64,000 bases of DNA from Actinobacteria bacterium IMCC19121 (GCA_002284895.1 CP015605.1:806001-870000); one strand, 5' to 3'; positions 32,482 through 41,333 are shown, counted from the stretch's first letter. The notes: generated by a model from the letters alone, not told the origin. A program made the numbers and translations.

Positions 32482-33873
32482 TTATTTTCTCTTTGTAGCA
32501 ATCGCAAAAACAGCATCAGAAACCGCTGGGGAAACGGCTGGGTCAAAGACGCTAGGGATAATAAAACTCTCATTGAGTTGTTGAGAAGAAACGCACTGTG
32601 CGATAGCTCGGGCGGCAGCTGCAAGCATTTCGTCAGTAATTTTTGAAACACCGGCATCGAGTAACCCTCTAAAAAGACCTGGGAACGCTAGAACATTGTT
32701 GATTTGATTGGGATAGTCACTTCTACCCGTAGCAACGATGCGAGCATGCTTGTGGGCCAGAGCAGGATCGATCTCTGGATCTGGATTAGACATAGCAAAG
32801 ACAATTGAATCCTTAGCCATCGATGCTACGTCAGCTTCTGTAATGACGTTAGGTGCACTCACACCAATGAATACATCAGCACCTTTCATGGCTTGCGAGA
32901 TTGAGTGAACCTTGTTGTCATGATTTGTGTTCGCAATTAACCATGCACGCATGGGGTTTTGAGCTGGAGAGTCCTTATGCACAATTCCCTTGGAATCAAA
33001 AACTGTTGCATGTGTGAGGCCAGAAAGAAAGAGGAGTTTGAGAATGGCTGTTCCAGCAGCCCCAGCGCCAATGAGTACTACACGTATTTGGGCTATATCT
33101 TTGTCCACGATGCGTAATGCATTCAATAGCGCAGCTAAGACAACAATTGCAGTTCCATGTTGATCATCATGAAAGACTGGAATATCAAGTGTTGCTTTTA
33201 ATCGTTCTTCAATTTCAAAACAACGAGGTGCCGAAATATCCTCAAGGTTGATTCCACCAAAGCCAGGTGCAATCAGTTGCACAGTGCGAATGATTTCTTC
33301 AGTGTCCTGAGTGTCTAAGCAGATAGGCCATGCATCCACATTGGCAAAACGTTTAAAGAGAACGGCTTTACCTTCCATAACTGGCATAGCTGCTTCAGGG
33401 CCCAAATTTCCAAGTCCCAAAATTGCAGATCCATCTGAGACAACTGCCACGGTGTTGCGCTTTATTGTCAAACGACGTGCATCAGATTTATCTGCGGCGA
33501 TAGCAAGACAGATACGCGCTACTCCAGGGGTATAAGCACGGGAGAGATCGTCACGATTTTTTAGTGGTACTCGAGATGCAACTTCAAGTTTGCCTCCCAA
33601 GTGCATAAGAAATGTTCTATCGCTGACTTTCTTCACAAGAAAGTCAGAGGATGCAGCGCTTATCGCGGCAGAAATCTCATCTGCATGATTGGCATCTCGC
33701 GTGTCGCAGGTAATGTCAACAACGACGCGATCATGGTGAGACTCAACAACATCTAGAGCAGTCAACGTTGCTCCAGCTCTGACCATGGCCGCTGGTATCA
33801 ATGATGTGGGGGATGAGTGAGTAGCAGCTTCTACTCGAATCGTAATTCCATACCCAGGACTTGTTGTGCTCAC
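32482..33873 (-). CDS. NAD-dependent malic enzyme with N-terminal ACT-like domain
   Basis: A 463-residue enzyme. The first 85 residues look like an ACT regulatory domain (GITIRVEAATHSS, VDITCDTRDANHAD). The rest is a malic enzyme: TPGVARICLAIA, SDGSAILGLGNLG, the metal site VFHDDQHGTAIV and the NAD loop VLIGAGAAGTAIL. It decarboxylates malate to pyruvate. The GTG start at 33873 follows a GGGGAG site. It is the first gene of the ureide operon, divergent from the IclR regulator across two palindromic sites. Confidence 0.94.
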   Translation of the reverse strand: MSTTSPGYGITIRVEAATHSSPTSLIPAAMVRAGATLTALDVVESHHDRVVVDITCDTRDANHADEISAAISAASSDFLVKKVSDRTFLMHLGGKLEVASRVPLKNRDDLSRAYTPGVARICLAIAADKSDARRLTIKRNTVAVVSDGSAILGLGNLGPEAAMPVMEGKAVLFKRFANVDAWPICLDTQDTEEIIRTVQLIAPGFGGINLEDISAPRCFEIEERLKATLDIPVFHDDQHGTAIVVLAALLNALRIVDKDIAQIRVVLIGAGAAGTAILKLLFLSGLTHATVFDSKGIVHKDSPAQNPMRAWLIANTNHDNKVHSISQAMKGADVFIGVSAPNVITEADVASMAKDSIVFAMSNPDPEIDPALAHKHARIVATGRSDYPNQINNVLAFPGLFRGLLDAGVSKITDEMLAAAARAIAQCVSSQQLNESFIIPSVFDPAVSPAVSDAVFAIATKRK

Positions 33874-33893
33874 AAAATCTCCCCTTTTTTCAT

Positions 33894-33910
33894 ATTTCAC
33901 TGTACGAAAT
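33894..33910. promoter_or_regulatory. Probable IclR operator, site 1
   Basis: ATTTC-N7-GAAAT imperfect palindrome in the divergent gap between the malic enzyme and IclR genes. Confidence 0.55.
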
Positions 33911-33915
33911 ATCAT

Positions 33916-33930
33916 TTTCATACTATGAAA
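33916..33930. promoter_or_regulatory. Probable IclR operator, site 2
   Basis: TTTCATA-C-TATGAAA is a perfect 15-bp palindrome, centred about 21 bp (two helix turns) from site 1. It is a likely target for the adjacent IclR protein. Confidence 0.65.
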
Positions 33931-33967
33931 TTTATGATAACCTCAATTGACAGGAAAGGCCACATCC

Positions 33968-34720
33968 ATGCCCACCAAAGTTTCCAGCGTTCAGTCAGTG
34001 GATCGCGCATTTTCAATATTGGAAGCGATGGCACGCAATGGCGGCGAGATTGGATTGACTGAGTTAGCTACCGAATTAGATTTACCCGTTCCAACCGTTC
34101 ATCGTGCGATGCAAACCCTTGTTCATTTGGGTTATGCAAAAAGAAATGGAACCCGCAAATACACCTTAGGCGCATCACTGCTTTATTTAGGTGAAGCAGC
34201 ATCACGCGGAATGGCTTCATGGGCAAAGCCATCACTATTGAGTTTGGCAAATGCTTGTAGTGAGACTGTTAACTTAGCAACACTTGAGGGTGATCGGATT
34301 GTTTACATTGCGCAATCTCCTTCGAAGCACAATATGCGAATGTTTACTGAAGCGGGCAGACGCGTTCTTCCCCATGCCTGCGGAGTGGGCAAAGCCATCC
34401 TGGCTGGCATTTCTGAGGCTAAAGCAAAAGAGATAATTTCACACACCGGAATGCCTCAATACACAGAGACAACTCACATTACGTGGAAGTCTTTGCAAAA
34501 AGATTTACGTGATATTCAACTGCGGGGATATGCAATTGATGAGGGCGAACAAGAAGTTGGTGTTAGGTGTATTTCGGCGGCACTGGTGGGTGTTGCATCC
34601 CCAACAGCAATTTCAATAAGCGGACCAGCTACCCGAGTCACTAATGCATTTATCGCCAAGTACTCTCCACTCTTACTTGAATGCGCAGCTGAATTAGCTC
34701 AAGAATTCTCGGTCAGTTAA
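33968..34720 (+). CDS. IclR-family regulator of the ureide operon
   Basis: A 250-residue IclR protein. The N-terminal winged helix covers about residues 10-70 (SVDRAFSILEAMARNGGEIG, TELATELDLPVPTVHRAMQT). The C-terminal ligand domain includes GRRVLPHACGVGKAILAG and DEGEQEVGVRCISAALVG. Relatives such as AllR bind glyoxylate or allantoin derivatives. It is divergent from the malic enzyme gene, followed by the NCS1 permease, and probably controls both. ATG 33968 with GGAAAGG is preferred to the upstream TTG. Confidence 0.9.
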   Translation: MPTKVSSVQSVDRAFSILEAMARNGGEIGLTELATELDLPVPTVHRAMQTLVHLGYAKRNGTRKYTLGASLLYLGEAASRGMASWAKPSLLSLANACSETVNLATLEGDRIVYIAQSPSKHNMRMFTEAGRRVLPHACGVGKAILAGISEAKAKEIISHTGMPQYTETTHITWKSLQKDLRDIQLRGYAIDEGEQEVGVRCISAALVGVASPTAISISGPATRVTNAFIAKYSPLLLECAAELAQEFSVS

Positions 34721-34970
34721 GTTCGATTGAGAGTGATAAGAATGCCCGCGTAAGTTTCGCAAGGCGAAATTATGAGCCAGATTCAAGGGTTTTGTTACCG
34801 ATCAGTAAGTTAATTTCTTCCAGAATATCTCCATAATGTGCTTGTACTGACCTCGGCGCAGGTTTACCGTTTGACCTAGAAGAAAACCCTGGGAGGGTCA
34901 CTTCGCGAAGAGTTCAATGACGAACGTGTGTTTCGTTCTGTTCTCTACGCCAAATTGAGATGGGAGAAAC
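34721..34970 (+). promoter_or_regulatory. Structured leader before the NCS1 permease gene
   Basis: A 250-bp non-coding gap with several helices: TTTCGC-AAG-GCGAAA (about 34757-34771), GTCA...TGAC around CTTCGCGAAG (about 34898-34921), and GAACG...CGTTC (about 34923-34939). A good ribosome site (GGGAGA) precedes the ATG. It does not match a riboswitch class known to me. Confidence 0.4.
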
Positions 34971-36416
34971 ATGGCATATCAAGTGTCGCCACGGCTTCAT
35001 AATGAAGATCTGGCACCTGCAAAAGAACGCAACTGGGGTCCATTTAGCATTTTCAATGTATGGACTTCTGATGTTCACAGCCTGTATGGATATTTCCTCG
35101 CAGCTAGTCTTTTCTTAGTTGCAGGGGGTGGACTCAAATTCTTATTTGCAATTGCTGTTGGATCTATTGTTGTTTATTACCTAATGACATTGGTTGGAAA
35201 TGCTGGCGTTAAAACCGGTGTTCCTTATCCTGTTCTTGCCCGAGCATCTTTTGGTGTCTTTGGTGCAAATATCCCCGCCCTTGTTCGTGCTGTTGTTGCA
35301 ACATTTTGGTATGGCGCACAGACGAGTGCTGCCGCTGGTGCAATAGTTTCCTTCCTTGTTCGCTATGACGGAATGAAATCATTTAATGACAGCGGAACAT
35401 GGTTAGATCACACACCACTTCAAGTAGTGTGCTATCTAGGCGTATGGGCTGCCCAACTCTTAATTATTAGCAAGGGTATGGAAACAGTTCGACGCTTCAT
35501 GGATTTTGCTGGTCCTGCAGTATGGGCAATGATGTTGCTTTTAGCTATTGGTCTATCCATTAAAGCTGGCACCATTTCATTGAATGTCACTATGGAGCCA
35601 CAAGCTTTGGCCGATCTTGCCAAGGGACAGACAGGCTTTTCTGTCACACCAGGTAGCTTTGCTGCGATGATGGCAGTTGCCGCTACGTGGGTTACATATT
35701 TTGCCGCTCTGTATTTGAACTTCTGCGATTTCTCCCGCTTTAGTCCAAGCAAAGAATCACTCAGAAAGGGAAATCTTTGGGGGCTTCCAGTCAACTTGAT
35801 TCTCTTCTCAATAGTGGCAGCTCTAACAACTGCTTCTGCATACAAGGTCTATGGCGAAGTTCTACTTGAGCCAGGTGCAATTGCAGCTAAGTTTGACTCT
35901 GTCTTCTTAGCACTCCTTGCCATGTTGACCTTTGCGGTTGCAACTCTTGGAATTAACGTCGTAGCAAACTTTGTTTCACCTGCCTACGACTTTGCCAATG
36001 TTGCCCCAAATAAAATTGACTTCAAGAAGGGTGGCTACATTGCTGCAGGTATCGCACTTGTGCTCTATCCACTTCATCCTTGGGACAATGCACCATCATT
36101 TGTTAACGCCATCGGCTCAACCATGGGACCACTATTTGGAATCATCATGGTGGATTACTACATGCTTCGTAAGGCGCAGGTAGATGTCGATGCACTTTAT
36201 ACAGAAGATAAGAGCGGACCATACTTCTTCCAGTCCGGATTTAACTTGATGGCCATTGCTGCCGCTCTTGTTGGATCAGTCTTCTCAAGTTTCCTCCCAA
36301 TCTGGGGACCAGCCTCATATGACAAGTTTGCTCCATATGGATGGTTCTTAGGTGTTCTGGTAGCTGGCATTATCTACTGGGCGCTCAATGGCGGAAAGAC
36401 TCCTCACAAAAAGTAA
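34971..36416 (+). CDS. NCS1-family nucleobase/allantoin:cation symporter
   Basis: A 481-residue, twelve-helix transporter of the NCS1 (Mhp1/PucI) family. Characteristic blocks include NEDLAPAKERNWGPFSIFNVW at the N-terminus, ARASFGVFGANIPALVRA, and FWYGAQTSAAAG in helix 3. Gene context (IclR regulator and allantoinase operon) indicates allantoin or a related purine/hydantoin as substrate, imported with Na+ or H+. The substrate is inferred from context. Confidence 0.9.
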   Translation: MAYQVSPRLHNEDLAPAKERNWGPFSIFNVWTSDVHSLYGYFLAASLFLVAGGGLKFLFAIAVGSIVVYYLMTLVGNAGVKTGVPYPVLARASFGVFGANIPALVRAVVATFWYGAQTSAAAGAIVSFLVRYDGMKSFNDSGTWLDHTPLQVVCYLGVWAAQLLIISKGMETVRRFMDFAGPAVWAMMLLLAIGLSIKAGTISLNVTMEPQALADLAKGQTGFSVTPGSFAAMMAVAATWVTYFAALYLNFCDFSRFSPSKESLRKGNLWGLPVNLILFSIVAALTTASAYKVYGEVLLEPGAIAAKFDSVFLALLAMLTFAVATLGINVVANFVSPAYDFANVAPNKIDFKKGGYIAAGIALVLYPLHPWDNAPSFVNAIGSTMGPLFGIIMVDYYMLRKAQVDVDALYTEDKSGPYFFQSGFNLMAIAAALVGSVFSSFLPIWGPASYDKFAPYGWFLGVLVAGIIYWALNGGKTPHKK

Positions 36417-36424
36417 GTAGAGAT

Positions 36425-36473
36425 AAAAAGAGACTGACTCGGGTCCGCCAAGATCCCGAGTCAGTCTCTTTTT
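36425..36473. terminator. Strong bidirectional terminator between permease and lexA
   Basis: A perfect 19-bp inverted repeat (36425-36443 with 36455-36473) with A-run and T-run flanks and an 11-nt loop. It can terminate both convergent genes. Confidence 0.95.
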
Positions 36474-36481
36474 TAATTGAA

Positions 36482-37108
36482 TTAATTGATAGAGCGAAGC
36501 ACAGCTGTTACAACTCCCAGGATTTCGCAGTTATCGCCATTAATAGGCTCAAAAGCATCATTTGCTGGCAGTAGCCAGATGTGGCCATCTTTTTTAGAGA
36601 AGGTCTTTACGGTGGCTTCACCATCAATCATCGCTGCAACGATTTCACCTTTGTTGCAATCTTTTTGTGAACGGATCACTACATAGTCACCATCACAGAT
36701 AGCTGCATCAATCATTGATTCGCCCACTACTTTGAGCATAAATAACTCACCTTTTCCAACAAAGGACTCAGGCAAAGGAAATACTTCTTCTACTTCTTGC
36801 TCAGCTGTTATTGGTCCACCTGCTGCAATGCGACCAACGAGGGGAATCATCCGCGTCTTATCGACAGGTGCCCCGTTTACCTCAGGAGTTAGCTCTAACG
36901 CTCGGCCCTTGCTCTCATCGCGGCGGATGAAGCCTTTTTGCTCCAAGATCTCCAGCTGATACTTCACCGATGCTGTTGAGGTCAGGCCAACGGCCGCCCC
37001 GATCTCTCGCATAGTGGGGGCATAGCCATGCTCGGCCATGGCCGTTTCGATGACATTGAGGATTTCAGCCTGGCGGGTGGTTAAGCCCTGGGGGGTTTGT
37101 GTGCTCAT
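36482..37108 (-). CDS. lexA: LexA repressor
   Basis: A 208-residue SOS repressor. It has an N-terminal winged helix (TMREIGAAVGLTSTASVKYQ), the self-cleavage site Ala96-Gly97 (GRIAAGGP), catalytic Ser131 (GESMID) and Lys168 (ATVKTF). On RecA activation it cuts itself and releases SOS genes. ATG 37108 is the proper start by family length; the longer frame to 37369 is an artefact that crosses the promoter. A SOS box lies 32 bp upstream (37140-37155), so it is autoregulated. It is divergent from the LysM gene as in mycobacteria. Confidence 0.97.
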   Translation of the reverse strand: MSTQTPQGLTTRQAEILNVIETAMAEHGYAPTMREIGAAVGLTSTASVKYQLEILEQKGFIRRDESKGRALELTPEVNGAPVDKTRMIPLVGRIAAGGPITAEQEVEEVFPLPESFVGKGELFMLKVVGESMIDAAICDGDYVVIRSQKDCNKGEIVAAMIDGEATVKTFSKKDGHIWLLPANDAFEPINGDNCEILGVVTAVLRSIN

Positions 37109-37139
37109 GGATACAGGGTGACATAGATTTACGAAATAT

Positions 37140-37155
37140 TCAAACATATGTTCGA
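37140..37155. promoter_or_regulatory. LexA (SOS) box of lexA
   Basis: TCAAACATATGTTCGA matches the actinobacterial SOS box TCGAAC-N4-GTTCGA with one mismatch, in front of lexA. Confidence 0.85.
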
Positions 37156-37169
37156 ATTTAACTTGCCAT

Positions 37170-37192
37170 TTGTCAGTGGTGGGGTGTTTAAT
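37170..37192 (+). promoter_or_regulatory. PafBC-like promoter of the LysM gene (imperfect)
   Basis: TTGTCAGTG, 8 bases, then TTTAAT. The -35-like half is perfect; the -10 differs from TAnnnT at one position. It sits just upstream of the second SOS box. Confidence 0.55.
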
Positions 37193-37200
37193 TGTCCTAT

Positions 37201-37216
37201 TCGAACAGTTGTTCGA
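37201..37216. promoter_or_regulatory. LexA (SOS) box of the LysM gene
   Basis: TCGAACAGTTGTTCGA is an exact match to TCGAAC-N4-GTTCGA, placed at the predicted transcription start of the LysM gene. Confidence 0.92.
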
Positions 37217-37250
37217 ATACCTTCCCCAAGGTAGTTCGCAGGAGAAAACT

Positions 37251-37622
37251 ATGAGCACAGTGTCACTAGCTAGCAAAACAAGTGTTTTACAAGGCTTTTC
37301 TAGCCCTTTCACACAATCGATCAATCCGTCCGGCGCATCACTGACTCGTCGTGGTCGACTAGCTCGCACTTTGTTCGTAGCTTCCTTGAGCGTGGTCCTA
37401 GTGGCAGGTTTTGCTGCCCAATCAGGTGCCGGTGATCAAGTAGTAGCCCCAACCTCTTATGTGACCGTTGTGGTGCCAGGGGGAGAAACCCTCTGGTCTG
37501 TCGCCTCTGCATACTCGCGCGGGGATGTGCAGGCGATGGTTGAGGCGATCCGTGAGGCTAATAATTTGAAGGGCTATGACGTTCAAGCAGGGCAAAAGCT
37601 GCGTATTCCTTTTGAGGGCTAG
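37251..37622 (+). CDS. SOS-induced membrane LysM protein (Rv2719c/ChiZ-like cell-division suppressor)
   Basis: A 123-residue protein with a short cytoplasmic N-terminus, one membrane helix (TLFVASLSVVLVAGFAA) and a C-terminal LysM domain (VVVPGGETLWSVASAYSRGD, NNLKGYDVQAGQKLRIPF) outside. The position divergent from lexA and the architecture match mycobacterial Rv2719c, a damage-induced inhibitor of septation. A ribosome site (AGGAGA) sets the ATG at 37251. It has both a perfect SOS box and a near-consensus PafBC promoter. Confidence 0.85.
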   Translation: MSTVSLASKTSVLQGFSSPFTQSINPSGASLTRRGRLARTLFVASLSVVLVAGFAAQSGAGDQVVAPTSYVTVVVPGGETLWSVASAYSRGDVQAMVEAIREANNLKGYDVQAGQKLRIPFEG

Positions 37623-37691
37623 CCCCGACACGCCCTAGCAATCCCTTTTGCCTACTCGACAGGCAAACTCTCGAGAAATGCTTTATAGTTC

Positions 37692-37707
37692 CCACTATAT
37701 GTAGGGG
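37692..37707. promoter_or_regulatory. NrdR box 1
   Basis: CCACTATATGTAGGGG fits the NrdR box acaCwAtATaTwGtgt in its core. Its start is 31 bp from box 2, the usual three-turn spacing. Confidence 0.75.
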
Positions 37708-37722
37708 TCGAAGGCAGTAAAA

Positions 37723-37738
37723 CTTCCATAAGTAGTGT
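37723..37738. promoter_or_regulatory. NrdR box 2
   Basis: CTTCCATAAGTAGTGT is a weaker NrdR box, with a good right half (TAGTGT). With box 1 it likely gives repression of nrdR-nrdJ by NrdR. Confidence 0.65.
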
Positions 37739-37816
37739 TTATAGGGTAGTTTTTCTCCTCCGCTCAATACATCTAAAAGTTGGAATTTCTAGTATTTCGA
37801 AGGGAGACACGCCGAG

Positions 37817-38368
37817 ATGATTTGCCCGTTCTGCCGATACGAAGATTCTCGTGTTGTTGACTCTCGTCCGATCGAAGATGGCACACAGATTCGCCGTCGC
37901 CGGGAATGCCCACAGTGCAGCCAGAGATTTTCTACTCAAGAAGTCGCTTTGCTCAACATCATCAAGCGAAGCGGTGCCACTGAGCCATTTAGCCGTGAGA
38001 AGGTCCTTGTGGGCGTTCGCAAGGCCTGCCAGGGGCGTCCAGTAAATGAAGATGATCTAGTTTTGCTTGCTCAGCGCGTGGAGGAAACACTACGTTCTAC
38101 TGGTCAAGCAGAGATTGAAGCTCAAGAAGTTGGAATGGCCATCCTTGCGCCACTCCGAGAACTCGATGAGGTCGCTTACTTACGTTATGCCTCTGTGTAC
38201 CGTAACTTTGCCTCCCTTGAAGATTTCGAAGGCGAGATCGCACTACTGCGAGCTATACCTTCAAGCCATTCTCCGGCGCAATCGAATAAAAGTAATTCCC
38301 CAATTACTGAGAAAAGCACTACAACAGCACCACAAAGTAATAAAACATTAATGAATCAGAACAACTAA
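37817..38368 (+). CDS. nrdR: Transcriptional repressor NrdR
   Basis: A 183-residue regulator of ribonucleotide reductase genes. The N-terminal zinc ribbon (CPFC...[21 protein letters not shown]) is followed by the ATP-cone ([20 protein letters not shown]). Most NrdRs have about 150 residues; here the last 35 are a Ser/Thr/Asn-rich low-complexity tail of unknown role. It is upstream of nrdJ and behind a pair of NrdR boxes, so it is autoregulated. An A-rich ribosome region precedes ATG 37817. Confidence 0.95.
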   Translation: MICPFCRYEDSRVVDSRPIEDGTQIRRRRECPQCSQRFSTQEVALLNIIKRSGATEPFSREKVLVGVRKACQGRPVNEDDLVLLAQRVEETLRSTGQAEIEAQEVGMAILAPLRELDEVAYLRYASVYRNFASLEDFEGEIALLRAIPSSHSPAQSNKSNSPITEKSTTTAPQSNKTLMNQNN

Positions 38369-38388
38369 AAGAATACGGGGAACCACAT

Positions 38389-41220
38389 ATGTCAGAGACG
38401 GTCATCAACCGACCAGCGAAAATCAAGGCCCACAACACTGTAAAAGGTAAGGGTCTGACTATCGAGCGTATCTACACTAACGAAGGCGTACACCCATACG
38501 ATGAAGTTAAATGGGAACGTCGTGATGTAGTACAGCAGAACTGGAAAACCGGTGAGACTGTTTTTGAACAACGCGGTGTTGAGTATCCAGACACTTGGTC
38601 AGTAAACGCATCAACGATCGTTACAACTAAGTACTTCCGCGGCGCAGTAGGTGCTGAAAATCGCGAGTGGTCACTCAAGCAAGTGATCGATCGCGTAGTT
38701 CTTACCTACACAAAGGCTGGAAAAGAGCACGGCTACTTTGCAACAGATAAAGATGCCGAAATCTTTGAACATGAATTGACATACATGTTGATGCATCAGG
38801 TTTTCTCATTTAACTCACCAGTGTGGTTTAACGTGGGAACAAATGAGCCACAGCAAGTAAGTGCATGCTTCATCCTCTCAGTCGATGACACTATGGAGAG
38901 CATCCTTAACTGGTATCGCGAAGAAGGAATGATCTTCAAGGGCGGCTCTGGAGCAGGTCTTAACCTCTCTCGTATTCGCTCATCAAAAGAGCTTCTAAAA
39001 TCAGGCGGAACAGCCTCTGGTCCAGTCTCATTTATGCGCGGCGCAGATGCCTCTGCTGGAACAATCAAATCTGGTGGTGCTACACGCCGCGCAGCAAAGA
39101 TGGTTGTTTTAGATGTTTCTCACCCAGATATCGAAGAGTTCATCGAAACTAAGGTCAAGGAAGAAGACAAGATTCGCGCACTTCGCGATGCTGGCTTTGA
39201 TATGGACCTTGGCGGAAAAGACATTATTTCTGTTCAGTACCAGAACGCTAATAACTCAGTTCGTGTTTCAGATGAGTTCATGCGCGCAGTTGAAAAGGGC
39301 GAGTCATTTGGTTTGACTGCTCGTGCAACTGGTGAAGTAATCGACACAGTTGATGCTCGCACACTCTTTACCAAGATGGCGCAAGCTGCTTGGGCATGTG
39401 CTGATCCAGGAATTCAATATGACGACACCATCAATGATTGGCATACAAACCCAGAGACTGGCCGTATCAATGCATCTAACCCATGCTCTGAATACATGTC
39501 ACTGGATAACTCATCTTGTAACTTGGCATCTTTAAACTTGATGAAGTTCCTAAAGTCCGATGGATCATTTGATGCAAAAACTTTTGGAAAAGCAGCAGAG
39601 ATGATCATTACAGCAATGGATATCTCAATCTGCTTCGCTGATTTCCCAACTGAGGCAATCGGTGACACAACGAAGGCATATCGCCAACTAGGTATTGGTT
39701 ATGCAAACCTTGGCGCACTTCTTATGGCTTCAGGTCTTGCCTATGACTCAGAGGGTGGTCGCGCACTAGCTGGTGCCATCACATCATTGATGTCAGGTAT
39801 TACTTACAAGCGCTCAGCAGAACTTGCTGGAATCGTTGGACCATATGCAGGCTTTGCACAAAATGCTAAGCCACACGCTCGCGTGATGCGCAAGCACGCT
39901 GCAGCATCTTCTGCTGCAAAATCTGAGACAACTCTTGATCGCGATGTGTGGAGTGAGGCTAATAAGGCTTGGGATGCATGTCTTTCAACTGGAGATAAGA
40001 ATGGATGGCGCAACGCGCAGATCTCAGTTCTAGCTCCAACAGGAACAATTGGTTTGATGATGGATTGCGATACAACTGGTATTGAGCCTGACTTCTCATT
40101 GGTTAAGTTTAAAAAGCTCGTTGGTGGCGGTTCCATGCAGATCGTTAACCAGACAGTGCCACAGGCCCTTGTAAAGCTTGGTTACACACAAGAGACAGTA
40201 GAAGCAATCGTTGAGTTCATTGCAGCTAATGGTCACGTCATTGATGCTCCAGGGCTAAAGCCAGAGCACTATGAAGTATTTGATTGCGCACTAGGTCAGC
40301 GATCAATTGCTCCAATGGGCCACGTTCGCATGATGGCTGCTTGCCAGCCATTTCTTTCAGGTGCTATCTCAAAGACAGTGAACCTGCCTGAAGATGCAAC
40401 TGTTGAAGAAGTTGAAGATGTTTACTTCCAAGCATGGAAGATGGGCGTTAAGGCACTCGCCGTTTATCGCGATAACTGCAAGGTGGGTCAACCTCTCTCT
40501 GATGGAAAAGCTAAGAAGAAGGAAGCAGTTGTTGAAGAGGCAGCGGCTCCAGTTCGAAAGCGTCTTCCAAAGGCACGTCCTGCAACAACAACATCATTTG
40601 CTGTTGGCGGGGCCGAGGGTTACATGACCGCTGGTGCATATGCCGATGGCGCACTGGGTGAAGTCTTCTTAAAGCTAGGTAAGCAGGGATCAACACTTGC
40701 TGGTGTGATGGATGCCTTCTCAATTGCAGTATCAATTGGTCTGCAATACGGAGTGCCTCTAGAGACTTTCGTAGAGAAGTTTACGAACTTGCGCTTTGAG
40801 CCAGCAGGTATGACAGATGATGCTGATATTCGCATGGCACAGTCCATGATGGATTACATCTTCCGTCGCTTAGCACTTGACTACCTACCATTTGAACAAC
40901 GCTCATCCATGGGTCTCTACACTGCAGCAGAGCGTGCAGCAGCTTTAGATAACGGCGGCGAGTATGCAGAGATCGCAAAGGAAACCGATACCCCAAAAGC
41001 AGTTGCGGCTGTGGCGGCTCCTGCGGTTGCAAGTAAGCCAGTTGTTGTAAAGATTGAAGCTGCGCCCCTTGCAGCAACAATCGGATCTTCATCTGATCTA
41101 CTTGAGTCAATGGGAATTAAATCTGATGCACCACTATGTATGACATGTGGCGTGAAGATGCGTATGTCAGGTGCTTGCTTTGTATGCGAAGGATGCGGAA
41201 ACACATCTGGTTGCTCATAA
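38389..41220 (+). CDS. nrdJ: Vitamin B12-dependent ribonucleotide reductase, class II
   Basis: A 943-residue class II reductase that makes deoxyribonucleotides using adenosylcobalamin. Blocks include FNSPVWFNVGTN, FKGGSGAGLNLSRIRSS, the active-site region NPCSEYMSLDNSSCNLASLN, and LAPTGTIGLMMDCDTTG. The C-terminus ends in a four-Cys zinc-ribbon with redox Cys (CMTCGVKMRMSGACFVC, then CGNTSGCS). It lies 20 bp after nrdR. Dependence on cobalamin implies uptake or synthesis of B12. A strong terminator follows. Confidence 0.97.
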   Translation: MSETVINRPAKIKAHNTVKGKGLTIERIYTNEGVHPYDEVKWERRDVVQQNWKTGETVFEQRGVEYPDTWSVNASTIVTTKYFRGAVGAENREWSLKQVIDRVVLTYTKAGKEHGYFATDKDAEIFEHELTYMLMHQVFSFNSPVWFNVGTNEPQQVSACFILSVDDTMESILNWYREEGMIFKGGSGAGLNLSRIRSSKELLKSGGTASGPVSFMRGADASAGTIKSGGATRRAAKMVVLDVSHPDIEEFIETKVKEEDKIRALRDAGFDMDLGGKDIISVQYQNANNSVRVSDEFMRAVEKGESFGLTARATGEVIDTVDARTLFTKMAQAAWACADPGIQYDDTINDWHTNPETGRINASNPCSEYMSLDNSSCNLASLNLMKFLKSDGSFDAKTFGKAAEMIITAMDISICFADFPTEAIGDTTKAYRQLGIGYANLGALLMASGLAYDSEGGRALAGAITSLMSGITYKRSAELAGIVGPYAGFAQNAKPHARVMRKHAAASSAAKSETTLDRDVWSEANKAWDACLSTGDKNGWRNAQISVLAPTGTIGLMMDCDTTGIEPDFSLVKFKKLVGGGSMQIVNQTVPQALVKLGYTQETVEAIVEFIAANGHVIDAPGLKPEHYEVFDCALGQRSIAPMGHVRMMAACQPFLSGAISKTVNLPEDATVEEVEDVYFQAWKMGVKALAVYRDNCKVGQPLSDGKAKKKEAVVEEAAAPVRKRLPKARPATTTSFAVGGAEGYMTAGAYADGALGEVFLKLGKQGSTLAGVMDAFSIAVSIGLQYGVPLETFVEKFTNLRFEPAGMTDDADIRMAQSMMDYIFRRLALDYLPFEQRSSMGLYTAAERAAALDNGGEYAEIAKETDTPKAVAAVAAPAVASKPVVVKIEAAPLAATIGSSSDLLESMGIKSDAPLCMTCGVKMRMSGACFVCEGCGNTSGCS

Positions 41221-41252
41221 GCAGTAGTTCATAAGTTTTAACCAACCCCGTT

Positions 41253-41289
41253 AAAAACCCCGTCAATCACTGCGATTGGCGGGGTTTTT
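41253..41289 (+). terminator. Rho-independent terminator of nrdJ
   Basis: AAAAACCCCG pairs with CGGGGTTTTT, with an inner AATC/GATT pairing. It lies 33 bp after nrdJ and before the FMN riboswitch. Confidence 0.9.
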
Positions 41290-41333
41290 CACGTGTATGC
41301 CAGGGTCTGATTAAGGGCTAGAATAAGCACGTT

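Noticed and set aside
32482-32657. Long N-terminal extension of malate synthase up to 32657
   Set aside because: It overlaps the malic enzyme end, lacks similarity to the family, and a good ribosome site precedes the ATG at 32471.
34860-34970. Guanidine-I, TPP or purine riboswitch before the NCS1 gene
   Set aside because: The conserved core segments of these classes, as I know them, are not present in order; only general helices are seen.
37109-37369. N-terminal extension of LexA up to 37369
   Set aside because: It runs through the SOS boxes and promoter of the divergent gene; LexA proteins start about where ATG 37108 is.
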